Source: an uncultured Lachnospiraceae bacterium (lineage in GTDB: Bacteria > Bacillota > Clostridia > Lachnospirales > Lachnospiraceae). From it: a stretch of 7,479 bases of DNA. This document shows positions 1 through 6,619 of this stretch, in pieces. The position numbers and the translations under genes were made by a program. The notes below the pieces were generated by a model. It ran no database searches. It worked only from the letters and a program-made list of their open reading frames with translations, and was not told where the DNA came from. Position 1 is the first letter of the stretch. Each line of letters begins with the position of its first letter. Where the stretch lies: contig OMRF01000160.1 of assembly GCA_900313435.1 (NCBI GenBank), positions 1 to 7,479 of the forward strand, written 5' to 3'.

Positions 1-819
1 GCCATGCATGGGATGTTCCTTGATCTTCGCAAATTCCTCAGGTGTAAGCTTCTCGGTCTTTGAAAGAATGTCCATCGGAACCAGCATCTTTCCGATATCG
101 TGAAGGAGTCCCGCGAGAGTCAGTATATCAAGATCCTGTTTCGAGAAGCGAAGCCACTTCCCGAGAGCCCTCGCCACCATCGCTACGTTCAGACAATGAG
201 CGTAGATCACATCATCATTGCTCCGAAGCCCCCTCAAAAGATCAAAGAGCTCTATTGTGGACCTGGACTGGAAAAGATCCTTAGACTGTGAAAGGAGTTC
301 TTCCATTGACATATCCGACATCTCTCCATCCAGGAGGGCATTGAAATTGTCCCGAAGGGATGCAAGAGTGCGGGCATATATGATCTGAAGCTGCTGATAA
401 TCATGATCCATCGACAGCGCGTTCGTGAGGCCAAGATTGTCTGGAATAGTTGCGTGAACGCCTCTCCTTGGCGGATCGGGCTGCTCATCGGGCTCCGGTC
501 CCGAATCCTGAAAAAGCGACGGTTGAGCAACAGGAGGCGGAGTAAAGGACTTGGGTGCAGGTGCCGGAGCAGGCGCTGGAGCAGGTGCAGGTGTGGGTGC
601 AGGTGCAGGCGTGGGTTCGGGTGCGGGCGCGGGTTGCACTTCAACCGGCGAAGCCTCATCCTCAATAGATACCGTTTCTATCCTGTAGAAGGACAGCCGC
701 GCGATAAGCTGACCGGTCATTTCGCTCCCCTTTTCAGCGATAACCTGTCCCCTCTTTGTAATGATATCCGCCGCGGCTACCATTCCCGGTCTAAGCTTTG
801 AAACCTCAACCTGTCTCAT
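1..819 (-). CDS. HD-GYP domain protein, probable c-di-GMP phosphodiesterase (3' end cut by window edge)
   Basis: The first 273 residues are visible; the gene runs off the left edge in an open frame. Residues about 1-52 (MRQVEVSKLRPGMVAAADI) resemble the small N-terminal domain common in clostridial HD-GYP proteins. Residues 63-89 are a Pro/Ala linker and about 90-120 a further Pro-rich stretch. From about 185 the HD-GYP fold begins: YAHCLNVA at 206-213, the metal-binding HDIGK at 240-244, P248, ILSK at 251-254, LTPEEF at 258-263 and HPMHG at 269-273. The GYP signature itself would lie just beyond the edge, so activity cannot be confirmed here. The family hydrolyses cyclic di-GMP to pGpG or GMP. 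No signal peptide or membrane segment is visible, so it should be cytosolic. The ATG start is supported by AGGGGG 10 nt upstream. It follows the DHH gene by 43 nt on the same strand and is probably co-transcribed. An HD-domain protein with another nucleotide substrate is possible but less likely. Confidence 0.9.
   Translation of the reverse strand, partial: MRQVEVSKLRPGMVAAADIITKRGQVIAEKGSEMTGQLIARLSFYRIETVSIEDEASPVEVQPAPAPEPTPAPAPTPAPAPAPAPAPAPKSFTPPPVAQPSLFQDSGPEPDEQPDPPRRGVHATIPDNLGLTNALSMDHDYQQLQIIYARTLASLRDNFNALLDGEMSDMSMEELLSQSKDLFQSRSTIELFDLLRGLRSNDDVIYAHCLNVAMVARALGKWLRFSKQDLDILTLAGLLHDIGKMLVPMDILSKTEKLTPEEFAKIKEHPMHG
553..633 (-). repeat. Pro/Ala dipeptide repeat in the HD-GYP gene (interdomain linker)
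   Basis: Residues 63-89 of the HD-GYP protein alternate proline with alanine, with occasional threonine or glutamate, about 13 dipeptide units. On the plus strand the DNA reads as an imperfect GGTGCA-like hexamer repeat with third-base variation (GGTGCA, GGTGCC, GGAGCA, GGCGCT). Such stretches form extended, stiff linkers between domains. The codon variation suggests selection at the protein level rather than recent pure expansion, although slippage could change the length between strains. Confidence 0.9.
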
Positions 820-829
820 TATCCGGCTT

Positions 830-835
830 CCCCCT
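830..835 (-). promoter_or_regulatory. Ribosome-binding site of the HD-GYP gene
   Basis: AGGGGG on the minus strand lies 10 nt before the ATG at 819-817. It supports this start and independent translation within the presumed DHH/HD-GYP transcript. Confidence 0.7.
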
Positions 836-862
836 AAATTGAAACATTAAAAATGTCTGATG

Positions 863-1798
863 TCAGAATATCCCCTTGTTTATCTTATCGATGATGATCG
901 GAAGCTCTGTGTCTATCTTGTCATTATCTATCTGGCAGGTGCCTGCGTTTGTATGACCGCCGCCGCCGTAGGAAAGACAAAGTTCACCGATATCATATTT
1001 TGAATTGCGGTTGATGATGGACTTTCCTATCATGACCGCCGTGTTCTGCTTCTTAAAGCCCCATGCGACATGGATCGAGATCTCTATCTCAGGATGCATC
1101 GCATATACCATAAAGCGGTTTCCGGTGTAGATAGTCTCCTCATTTCGAAGATCTATCACAGCGACCTTGTCGTATATCTTCACAAGTCTCTCAAGCTGCT
1201 CCTTGAAAAGATCCTGCTGCTTGAAATACATATCCACGCGTTCCTTCACATCCGGAAGAGCCAGCACCTGATCAATGTTGTGATCCACGCAGTAATCAAT
1301 GAGTTCCATCATCAGGTCGTAGTTTGAGATACGGAATTCATGAAACCTTCCAAGTCCCGTCCTCGCATCCATGATGAAATCCATGAGCACCCAGCCGGTG
1401 GGATTCAATATCTCCTCCTCGGTGAAATCGGCTGAATCGCCCTTGTCAACGGCCTCCATGATCTCAGGGGTCACGACCTTGAAGCGCTCCGCCCCGCCGT
1501 AATAATCATATACGACACGGGCAGCTGATTTCGCGCCGCCGACTATCACGAACTTTCCCTGATATGCCTCTGAATTGTTCCTTGTAAGCTCGCTCTCGTG
1601 ATGATCAAAGGCAAGCCCCACCCTGGGATCAAAGGGAAGATTTGTTGTAATATCATTTTCCGTGATATCTATCTTCCCGTCCTGCACATCCTTCGGATGC
1701 ACGAACTTGATCTCGTCTATCATGTCGAGTTCCTTGAAAAGCATCGCGCAAACGAGTCCGTCGAAATCACTTCTTGTAATGAGTCTCTTTTTCCCCAT
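863..1798 (-). CDS. DHH/DHHA1-family phosphoesterase (exopolyphosphatase-like)
   Basis: A complete 311-residue protein with a two-domain DHH/DHHA1 architecture. The DHH domain shows TRSDFDG at 8-14 (metal-binding Asp pair 11/13), the name motif FDHHES at 64-69 and a further acidic site VDKGDSAD at 117-124. The C-terminal DHHA1 domain carries the substrate-binding GGGGHTNAG at 278-286. Relatives with this DFDG form are usually annotated 'exopolyphosphatase', largely by similarity; the wider superfamily includes RecJ, PPX1, NrnA and GdpP, which cleave phosphodiester or phosphoanhydride bonds with Mn or Mg. The substrate (polyphosphate, pAp, or short oligonucleotides such as pGpG) cannot be read from sequence. 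No signal peptide is present, so it is cytosolic. The ATG at 1798 is chosen over an in-frame TTG at 1819 because AGAGGA sits 7 nt before the ATG, inside the would-be TTG extension. It is first in a likely operon with the HD-GYP gene. Confidence 0.9.
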   Translation of the reverse strand: MGKKRLITRSDFDGLVCAMLFKELDMIDEIKFVHPKDVQDGKIDITENDITTNLPFDPRVGLAFDHHESELTRNNSEAYQGKFVIVGGAKSAARVVYDYYGGAERFKVVTPEIMEAVDKGDSADFTEEEILNPTGWVLMDFIMDARTGLGRFHEFRISNYDLMMELIDYCVDHNIDQVLALPDVKERVDMYFKQQDLFKEQLERLVKIYDKVAVIDLRNEETIYTGNRFMVYAMHPEIEISIHVAWGFKKQNTAVMIGKSIINRNSKYDIGELCLSYGGGGHTNAGTCQIDNDKIDTELPIIIDKINKGIF

Positions 1799-1805
1799 CT
1801 TTATG

Positions 1806-1811
1806 TCCTCT
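1806..1811 (-). promoter_or_regulatory. Ribosome-binding site deciding the DHH gene start
   Basis: AGAGGA on the minus strand ends 7 nt before the ATG at 1798-1796, ideal spacing. The in-frame TTG at 1819-1817 lies upstream of this site and has no comparable purine run, so the longer 318-residue version is disfavoured. Confidence 0.75.
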
Positions 1812-1842
1812 TTCTTCAAGAATAATATATATAACCTTCCAT

Positions 1843-1871
1843 ATAATACACCATATCTGCTATAATGGCTA
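1843..1871 (-). promoter_or_regulatory. Candidate sigma-A promoter for the DHH/HD-GYP operon
   Basis: Read on the minus strand: -35 TAGCCA at 1871-1866 (4 of 6 to TTGACA), a 17-bp spacer, and -10 TATTAT at 1848-1843 (5 of 6 to TATAAT). Transcription would start near 1836, giving a leader of roughly 38 nt. The region is AT-rich, so other -10-like hexamers exist nearer the gene, but those examined lack a reasonable -35. Confidence 0.4.
1858..1866 (+). promoter_or_regulatory. Extended -10 promoter for the cyclase/kinase operon
   Basis: TGCTATAAT is a perfect extended -10 (TGn followed by the consensus TATAAT at 1861-1866). No good -35 lies 16-18 bp upstream (TCCATA at 1838-1843 at best), which an extended -10 can tolerate. 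Initiation near 1873 would give a leader of about 36 nt, too short for a riboswitch. The element shares bases with the predicted minus-strand promoter. Confidence 0.6.
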
Positions 1872-1874
1872 TAA
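1859..1874 (+). repeat. GCTATAA direct repeat over the promoter
   Basis: GCTATAA occurs at 1859-1865 and again at 1868-1874, a 9-bp period. The first copy includes the -10 element and the second covers the expected transcription start. It might bind a regulator or be chance in AT-rich DNA. Confidence 0.4.
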
Positions 1875-1895
1875 ATGTTTTTGAATGATTTTTCC

Positions 1896-1901
1896 AGAGG
1901 A
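1896..1901 (+). promoter_or_regulatory. Ribosome-binding site deciding the cyclase gene start
   Basis: AGAGGA lies 7 nt before the ATG at 1909. An in-frame ATG at 1885 would place this site inside the coding region and itself has no purine-rich site upstream. The start at 1909 is therefore preferred. Confidence 0.8.
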
Positions 1902-1908
1902 AAATGCC

Positions 1909-3915
1909 ATGAAAAACGGAAAATACCAGATAGGTGTCCTTTGCGGCAACACCCAGACCGACCACCCCTACAGACTTCTGAAACGGATCTATGAGGGACT
2001 GGACAAGAAAGAATGCGATGTTTACTTCTTCCTCGGAACGGAGAGCGAGAGCTTCCTCCGGGGGCATTCCTATGGTGACAAATCCTACGATTATCAATAT
2101 CTCTACATATATGACTACAGGGAGTTTCTGGAACTCGACGCGATGATAGTGTCTTATGGCACCATCTGCATCTATAAGCCCCGGGCCGCCCATATCTCGA
2201 AGAAGCTCTTCTCTCTTGACATTCCCATCATCCTACTTGAAGAAGTGGCACCGGAAGGGACAGATCTCATCTACCTCATATCCGACAACTACGAGGGGCA
2301 GGCTTCCGTCGTGCGGCACCTTATAGAGGAGCACCAGCTTAAGAACATTCTCTATCTCCGCGGACCTGTTGGAAACCGCGACGCGGACGAGCGCTTCAGA
2401 GCTTATCTTGACGAGATGGAAGCTCACGGGCTTGAGGTACGGGATGAGATGATAGGCACCGGAGACTTCAACGAAAGCGTTGATGTGATAGTCGAAAAGA
2501 TGCTCCTCGACAATCCGGGTGCAGAGGCTATAGTGTCAGCAAATGACGAGATGTGCCACGGTATATACCGTGCATGCCAGAAGGCGGGTCTTGTCATAGG
2601 AAAGGACATAGCGGTCACAGGCTTTGACAATATAGAAAGCGCGCAGTATATGAAGCCGCCTCTGACTACGGTCCGTCAGGAATCGGATCTCATGGGGATC
2701 GAGGCCGCAAAGAAATGCCTTGCCGTACTTAAAGGCCGGGAGGCTTCCTCCGAAAGGCTTCCGGTGCGCTTTATCGAGCGCGCTTCCTGCGGAGGCAGCT
2801 ACGATCCGGAATCCGAAGCAGCTATTCGCAAGGACTCGGACGAGACCGTTCCGATGCAGTCAATATCAGACCGCATGGAAGCCTACCACAATTTCCAGAC
2901 AAATATCTGGCTTGGCTCCGTACTTGTCAGGAGCCTGATGGAGGAGGACTCGGATGAAGCCTCGTTCTTTACTGCCGTCGCAGACAGGATGAAGATCCTT
3001 GGAGCGAAAAGATCCTTCCTTTTCCTCGGTGACCCGGTGAGATACAACAGTATCACTGACTGGAAGAAACCCGAGAACTTCAGGCTTGTGATGAAGCAGG
3101 ACGCGGATATGGCTGAAGGCTACGGTCCGGACGACGCTGTAGAGATCAATGACGAGTGTCCCCTGCAGGACATAGTATCCGTCAAGGGACCGGGAAGACA
3201 GCTCATGAACTTCCTGATCTATGACAGGGAAACGCAATACGGCATTCTGATGGTTGAGATCGAGCCTGAGGATGTGCGTTATTTCTATATAATATCCCTT
3301 CAGATCGGAACAGCGCTGCATTTCTTTGAACTTACAAATCAGCACAGAGCCTTCCAGAGTGAGCTTGAATCAAAGAACAGGGTCCTCGAATGGTCTTCGA
3401 CCCACGACCCTCTCACCCAGCTCTACAACAGGGATGGCTTTGTCAAGGAGATAGATTCGTTGCTCAGGAAAGGCTTTGAAGGCCGCCTCACCGTGCTCAT
3501 GGCAGATCTTGACCACTTAAAGCAGATCAATGACAAGCTCGGCCATGCCGCTGGGGATGATGCTATCATCAGCGCCGCGAACATCCTGAAAAAAGCTGTT
3601 GAGGATAACGGGATCGTCTGTCGTTCCGGCGGGGATGAATTCTATATCATCTATACCAGGAAGGACGATGAGGATATTGAAGCAAAGCGCCTCACCATCA
3701 AAGGGATGTGTGAAGACTTCAACAAGCACTCCACGAGAAAATTCATTCTCTCGATCTCCGTCGGTATCGCCGACGCTGAAGGACTCACTGTCGATACCTA
3801 TTCGGATTATTTCACCGAGGCAGATAACTCGCTCTATGACGCGAAGCTGCTCCGCCCCCGCAGCGTGATCCGGAGAAAGTCAACAGGCTCTAAAGAAACG
3901 GAATCCGATCAGTAA
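1909..3915 (+). CDS. LacI-like sensor / GAF-like / GGDEF diguanylate cyclase (cytoplasmic)
   Basis: A 668-residue protein. Residues about 5-296 form a LacI/GalR-type periplasmic-binding-like sensor: SANDEMCHG at 210-218, GKDIAVTGFDN at 231-241, PPLTTVRQ at 250-257 and the family-typical end RFIERASCGG at 287-296. N212 and D240 align with LacI effector-contacting residues. There is no helix-turn-helix, signal peptide or membrane helix, so the domain should sense an intracellular ligand. Residues about 320-475 look GAF-like, followed by a short coiled-coil (475-495). The cyclase domain runs from DPLTQLYNRDGF (500-511) through metal-binding D533 in MADLDHLKQIND to an intact GGDEF at 574-578 and SISVGIA at 615-621. 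It should convert two GTP to c-di-GMP. The position of the inhibitory RxxD site holds EDNG (565-568), so product feedback at that site appears absent. It heads the plus-strand operon; the kinase starts 2 nt after its stop. Ligand unknown. Confidence 0.93.
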   Translation: MKNGKYQIGVLCGNTQTDHPYRLLKRIYEGLDKKECDVYFFLGTESESFLRGHSYGDKSYDYQYLYIYDYREFLELDAMIVSYGTICIYKPRAAHISKKLFSLDIPIILLEEVAPEGTDLIYLISDNYEGQASVVRHLIEEHQLKNILYLRGPVGNRDADERFRAYLDEMEAHGLEVRDEMIGTGDFNESVDVIVEKMLLDNPGAEAIVSANDEMCHGIYRACQKAGLVIGKDIAVTGFDNIESAQYMKPPLTTVRQESDLMGIEAAKKCLAVLKGREASSERLPVRFIERASCGGSYDPESEAAIRKDSDETVPMQSISDRMEAYHNFQTNIWLGSVLVRSLMEEDSDEASFFTAVADRMKILGAKRSFLFLGDPVRYNSITDWKKPENFRLVMKQDADMAEGYGPDDAVEINDECPLQDIVSVKGPGRQLMNFLIYDRETQYGILMVEIEPEDVRYFYIISLQIGTALHFFELTNQHRAFQSELESKNRVLEWSSTHDPLTQLYNRDGFVKEIDSLLRKGFEGRLTVLMADLDHLKQINDKLGHAAGDDAIISAANILKKAVEDNGIVCRSGGDEFYIIYTRKDDEDIEAKRLTIKGMCEDFNKHSTRKFILSISVGIADAEGLTVDTYSDYFTEADNSLYDAKLLRPRSVIRRKSTGSKETESDQ

Positions 3916-3917
3916 TA

Positions 3918-6602
3918 ATGGAAGACAACGTAGAAAAGTCAAACAACAAAAGACTCTCCGGCAGAAGTGTGATCGTCATACTTGTCTTTTTTGCAGTCTT
4001 TTTCCTGATGGCGCTGTTTTTCGGTATCGCCCGAAAGAGTAACAGCGATACCGGGATGATCCTGATCGGCTTCTTTTGTTGTGTCTTTGCCGCCCTTACG
4101 GTAGTCCTCCTCCTTATGCTTTACTATATCCTGAAGGATCACAGAGGGGCAAAAGTCGAGAATGACAATGAAATAAAGGAGCTTTCCGAAGAAAAAAGCC
4201 GTGAGGAAGATATCCTGCTTCAGAATCAGCTCGTCATAGGAAATATGCGCCAGTTCATCTGGGAGATGGATCTTTCCACCGGGGACGCCGTGTTGATCGA
4301 GACTGAATACTCGAAAAGAAGATGCATGGAGCACAAGCTTCCCTCAGACAGGACAAAGGTCTTTTCTTTCATTGTGAAACGTGCGGATGAGGAATCAAAA
4401 AAGATCATTGAGTCCTCTATTGAACTTCTCAGACAAGGTCGCGAGATAAATGACGTTATCCGCTATACTCCTGAGGCAAACATTCCTGACAGGATACTCC
4501 GTTTTCATATGGTCCCTGTCAGATCGAAGAACGGCGTAGTAGAAAAGGCCGTCGGCACGACACGGGACATCACCGAGGAAAACTTCAGATCCGGCGAATT
4601 CCAGAGAGCGCTCTCCTTTTTCAGAGCGACCCGCAATCCGAAGCTATATCTTGCCTGCCGCATCAATCTCACGAAAAACTTCCTTGTCGAAAGCCGCCCC
4701 GACATGCCCTCCTACAGGGAAACCTTGACCTATGACGAGATCACCCGCACGGGTCCGGGCTTTCTCGGAGAACTTGACGATGGCAGAAAGGTATCCGAGA
4801 TACTTGAACGGAATGCGCTGATCCAAAGCTATGCCGATGGAAACAGAAAAAATACCTTTATCATCAAGCAGCGCATAAGCGGCAACATAGTCTGGGTAGA
4901 GGTCACTGTTGTTCTTCTTGAAAACCCCGAAACAGGCGACATAGAGATGTTCTTTTATGCGATCGACGTGACAGAAACAGAGATCGAAAGAAGGATCATC
5001 TCCCTTCTGACCCAGGATGTCTATGACCATGTCGTCGTTATCAACCCCTACAATTCCTCTGTCCGTTTCATGGGAAAATCGCCATCCCCGACTAGGAATG
5101 GTCTCGAAAAGTTGATAGATTATTCCTCTTATCTCGAGCTTACAGTCGAAGAGAACGTCTGCAAGGAGGATCGGGAACGCGTGCTCTCACAGCTCAGTCT
5201 TCCTTCCATCAAGTACCATCTCAAAGAAAAGGATTCCTACTCCACCACTGTAGAGTGGGTCGGTAATGACGGAAAGAAGGTTTGGAAACTTCTTCAGTAC
5301 TTCTATCTTTCAAATTCAAGGGACATGATCTTAGCCTGCGCCTCCGATGTAACAGTACATCACGAGAAGGAACAGTCAATGATCACCGACCTTAGAAATG
5401 CTCTTACGAAAGCAAAGAGCGCAGACGTTGCAAAGAGCCAGTTCCTCTCAAGGATAAGTCATGATATCAGAACACCTATCGCCGCGATATTGAACCTCAC
5501 TGATTTTGCGGCCCAGGATATAGATTCACATGAAAAGCTCGCTGATGACATTTCAAAGATCAAAACCTCCGGTACCTTCCTGCTCTCGCTCATCAATGAT
5601 GTCCTTGATGTCTCAAAGATCGATTCAGGTGTGATCGAGCTCCATGACGAAATATATTCTCTCGGGCAGTATCTTACAAACATAGAAAATATCATAAGTC
5701 CAATGTCAAACGACAGATCTGTTTTCACAAATGTCAAATCGGATTTCGGTGATATAAAAGCAATAGTCACGGATTCCGTGAGGCTCAATCAGATCACATT
5801 GAACCTCCTTTCAAATGCCATGAAGTATACTCCTTCAGGAGGGCGTGTCTCCTTCTATGCAAAGGTCTCTCCCCTTCCAAAGGATTATGATGCCGCAGGG
5901 AAGAAGGATGTCGATACGCTCCTTGCATTTGATGTAGAGGACACCGGGATCGGTATGTCAGAGAAATTCCAGAGGCATATGTTCGATGAATTCTCCCAGG
6001 AGGACTCAAACCCTCTGAGAAGCAACAAGATTGCCGGGACCGGGCTTGGCCTTGCAATAGTGAAAAAACTCATAGACCTTATGGGCGGGACCATTTCGGT
6101 TCAGTCGGCTCTTGAAAAGGGAACTTCAATTCATGTTGAGCTTCCCGTAAAGGTTGCAAACGATGACCTGACGGCTAAGGAAAAAACCATCGAAGAATCA
6201 GCCTCCGAGCCTATCAAGGGTCAGATCCTCCTTGCCGAGGACAATGAGATCAATGCCATGATAGCGGACAGGATCTTCAAGGATATCGGAGTCTCAATGG
6301 ATCGCGCGGCAGATGGAGCGAAGGCTCTGGAACTTTTCACCGGTCATTCGGAAGGCTATTACGATGCCATCTTCATGGATATACAGATGCCTGAGATGGA
6401 CGGCTATCAAGCAACACAGGCGATCCGTTCAGCAGACCGTTCTGACAGCGCTACAATTCCCATAATCGCTATGACCGCCGATGCCTTTACCGGCGCAATG
6501 AAGAAGGCTCTCGAAAGCGGCATGAACGACTACACCACAAAGCCTCTTGATACCAATAAGATCAGAGCTTTGCTCCATAAATACGTAAAAAAGAATAATT
6601 GA
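3918..6602 (+). CDS. Membrane-anchored hybrid histidine kinase (three PAS-like regions, HisKA, HATPase, receiver)
   Basis: An 894-residue sensor kinase. Two membrane helices (about 17-37 and 47-72) are joined by a loop of only about nine residues, so there is no external sensor domain. A charged coiled-coil (about 79-105) leads to three PAS-like regions, roughly 106-220, 228-352 and 360-480, ending in TRDITEE, AIDVTETE and ASDVTVHH. HisKA has the phospho-acceptor H515 in SRISHDIRTP. The ATPase domain shows the N box around N633, G1 DTGIGM at 675-680 and G2 GTGLGLAI at 707-714. The C-terminal receiver has acidic D775 (AEDNEINA), phospho-acceptor D821 (FMDIQMPEMDG), T853 and K875, all intact. 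No HPt domain is present, so onward transfer would need a separate HPt or regulator, not seen here. The start overlaps none of the cyclase gene but lies 2 nt after its stop with no clear ribosome-binding site, which suggests translational coupling. Signal unknown. Confidence 0.96.
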   Translation: MEDNVEKSNNKRLSGRSVIVILVFFAVFFLMALFFGIARKSNSDTGMILIGFFCCVFAALTVVLLLMLYYILKDHRGAKVENDNEIKELSEEKSREEDILLQNQLVIGNMRQFIWEMDLSTGDAVLIETEYSKRRCMEHKLPSDRTKVFSFIVKRADEESKKIIESSIELLRQGREINDVIRYTPEANIPDRILRFHMVPVRSKNGVVEKAVGTTRDITEENFRSGEFQRALSFFRATRNPKLYLACRINLTKNFLVESRPDMPSYRETLTYDEITRTGPGFLGELDDGRKVSEILERNALIQSYADGNRKNTFIIKQRISGNIVWVEVTVVLLENPETGDIEMFFYAIDVTETEIERRIISLLTQDVYDHVVVINPYNSSVRFMGKSPSPTRNGLEKLIDYSSYLELTVEENVCKEDRERVLSQLSLPSIKYHLKEKDSYSTTVEWVGNDGKKVWKLLQYFYLSNSRDMILACASDVTVHHEKEQSMITDLRNALTKAKSADVAKSQFLSRISHDIRTPIAAILNLTDFAAQDIDSHEKLADDISKIKTSGTFLLSLINDVLDVSKIDSGVIELHDEIYSLGQYLTNIENIISPMSNDRSVFTNVKSDFGDIKAIVTDSVRLNQITLNLLSNAMKYTPSGGRVSFYAKVSPLPKDYDAAGKKDVDTLLAFDVEDTGIGMSEKFQRHMFDEFSQEDSNPLRSNKIAGTGLGLAIVKKLIDLMGGTISVQSALEKGTSIHVELPVKVANDDLTAKEKTIEESASEPIKGQILLAEDNEINAMIADRIFKDIGVSMDRAADGAKALELFTGHSEGYYDAIFMDIQMPEMDGYQATQAIRSADRSDSATIPIIAMTADAFTGAMKKALESGMNDYTTKPLDTNKIRALLHKYVKKNN

Positions 6603-6608
6603 AGGGAG
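6602..6608 (+). promoter_or_regulatory. Ribosome-binding site of iorA
   Basis: AAGGGAG begins on the last base of the kinase stop codon and ends 11 nt before the iorA ATG at 6620. The spacing is slightly long but the match is strong, so iorA is probably translated independently of the kinase. Confidence 0.7.
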
Positions 6609-6619
6609 ATCATTAAAAA

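Noticed and set aside
252..665. 137-residue minus-strand open frame rich in Arg, His, Pro and Leu
   Set aside because: It is an out-of-frame reading of the HD-GYP gene. The low-complexity Pro/Ala repeat keeps neighbouring frames free of stops. The true frame (from 819) carries the HD motifs.
403..801. 132-residue plus-strand open frame opposite the HD-GYP gene
   Set aside because: Antisense to a gene with recognised domains; the Arg/Cys/Gly-rich content comes from the repeat, and no family motif or ribosome-binding site was seen.
844..867. Two short inverted repeats between the DHH and HD-GYP genes (ACATT/AATGT and TCTGA/TCAGA)
   Set aside because: Arms are only 5 bp with loops of 2-3 nt and low GC, and no T-run follows in terminator geometry. 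This is too weak to call a terminator or operator; the two genes are still read as one operon.
1799..1819. TTG start extending the DHH protein by seven residues
   Set aside because: The AGAGGA ribosome-binding site falls inside this extension, at ideal distance from the downstream ATG at 1798.
1867..1908. Possible c-di-GMP riboswitch ahead of the cyclase gene
   Set aside because: The predicted leader is only about 36 nt and shows no conserved riboswitch core; it is too short for either known class.
1816..2193. 125-residue minus-strand open frame crossing the divergent control region
   Set aside because: It overlaps the promoter and the 5' end of the cyclase gene antisense, and has no recognisable motif.
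2866..3345. 159-residue minus-strand open frame inside the cyclase gene
   Set aside because: Antisense to a well-supported protein, with no recognisable motif.
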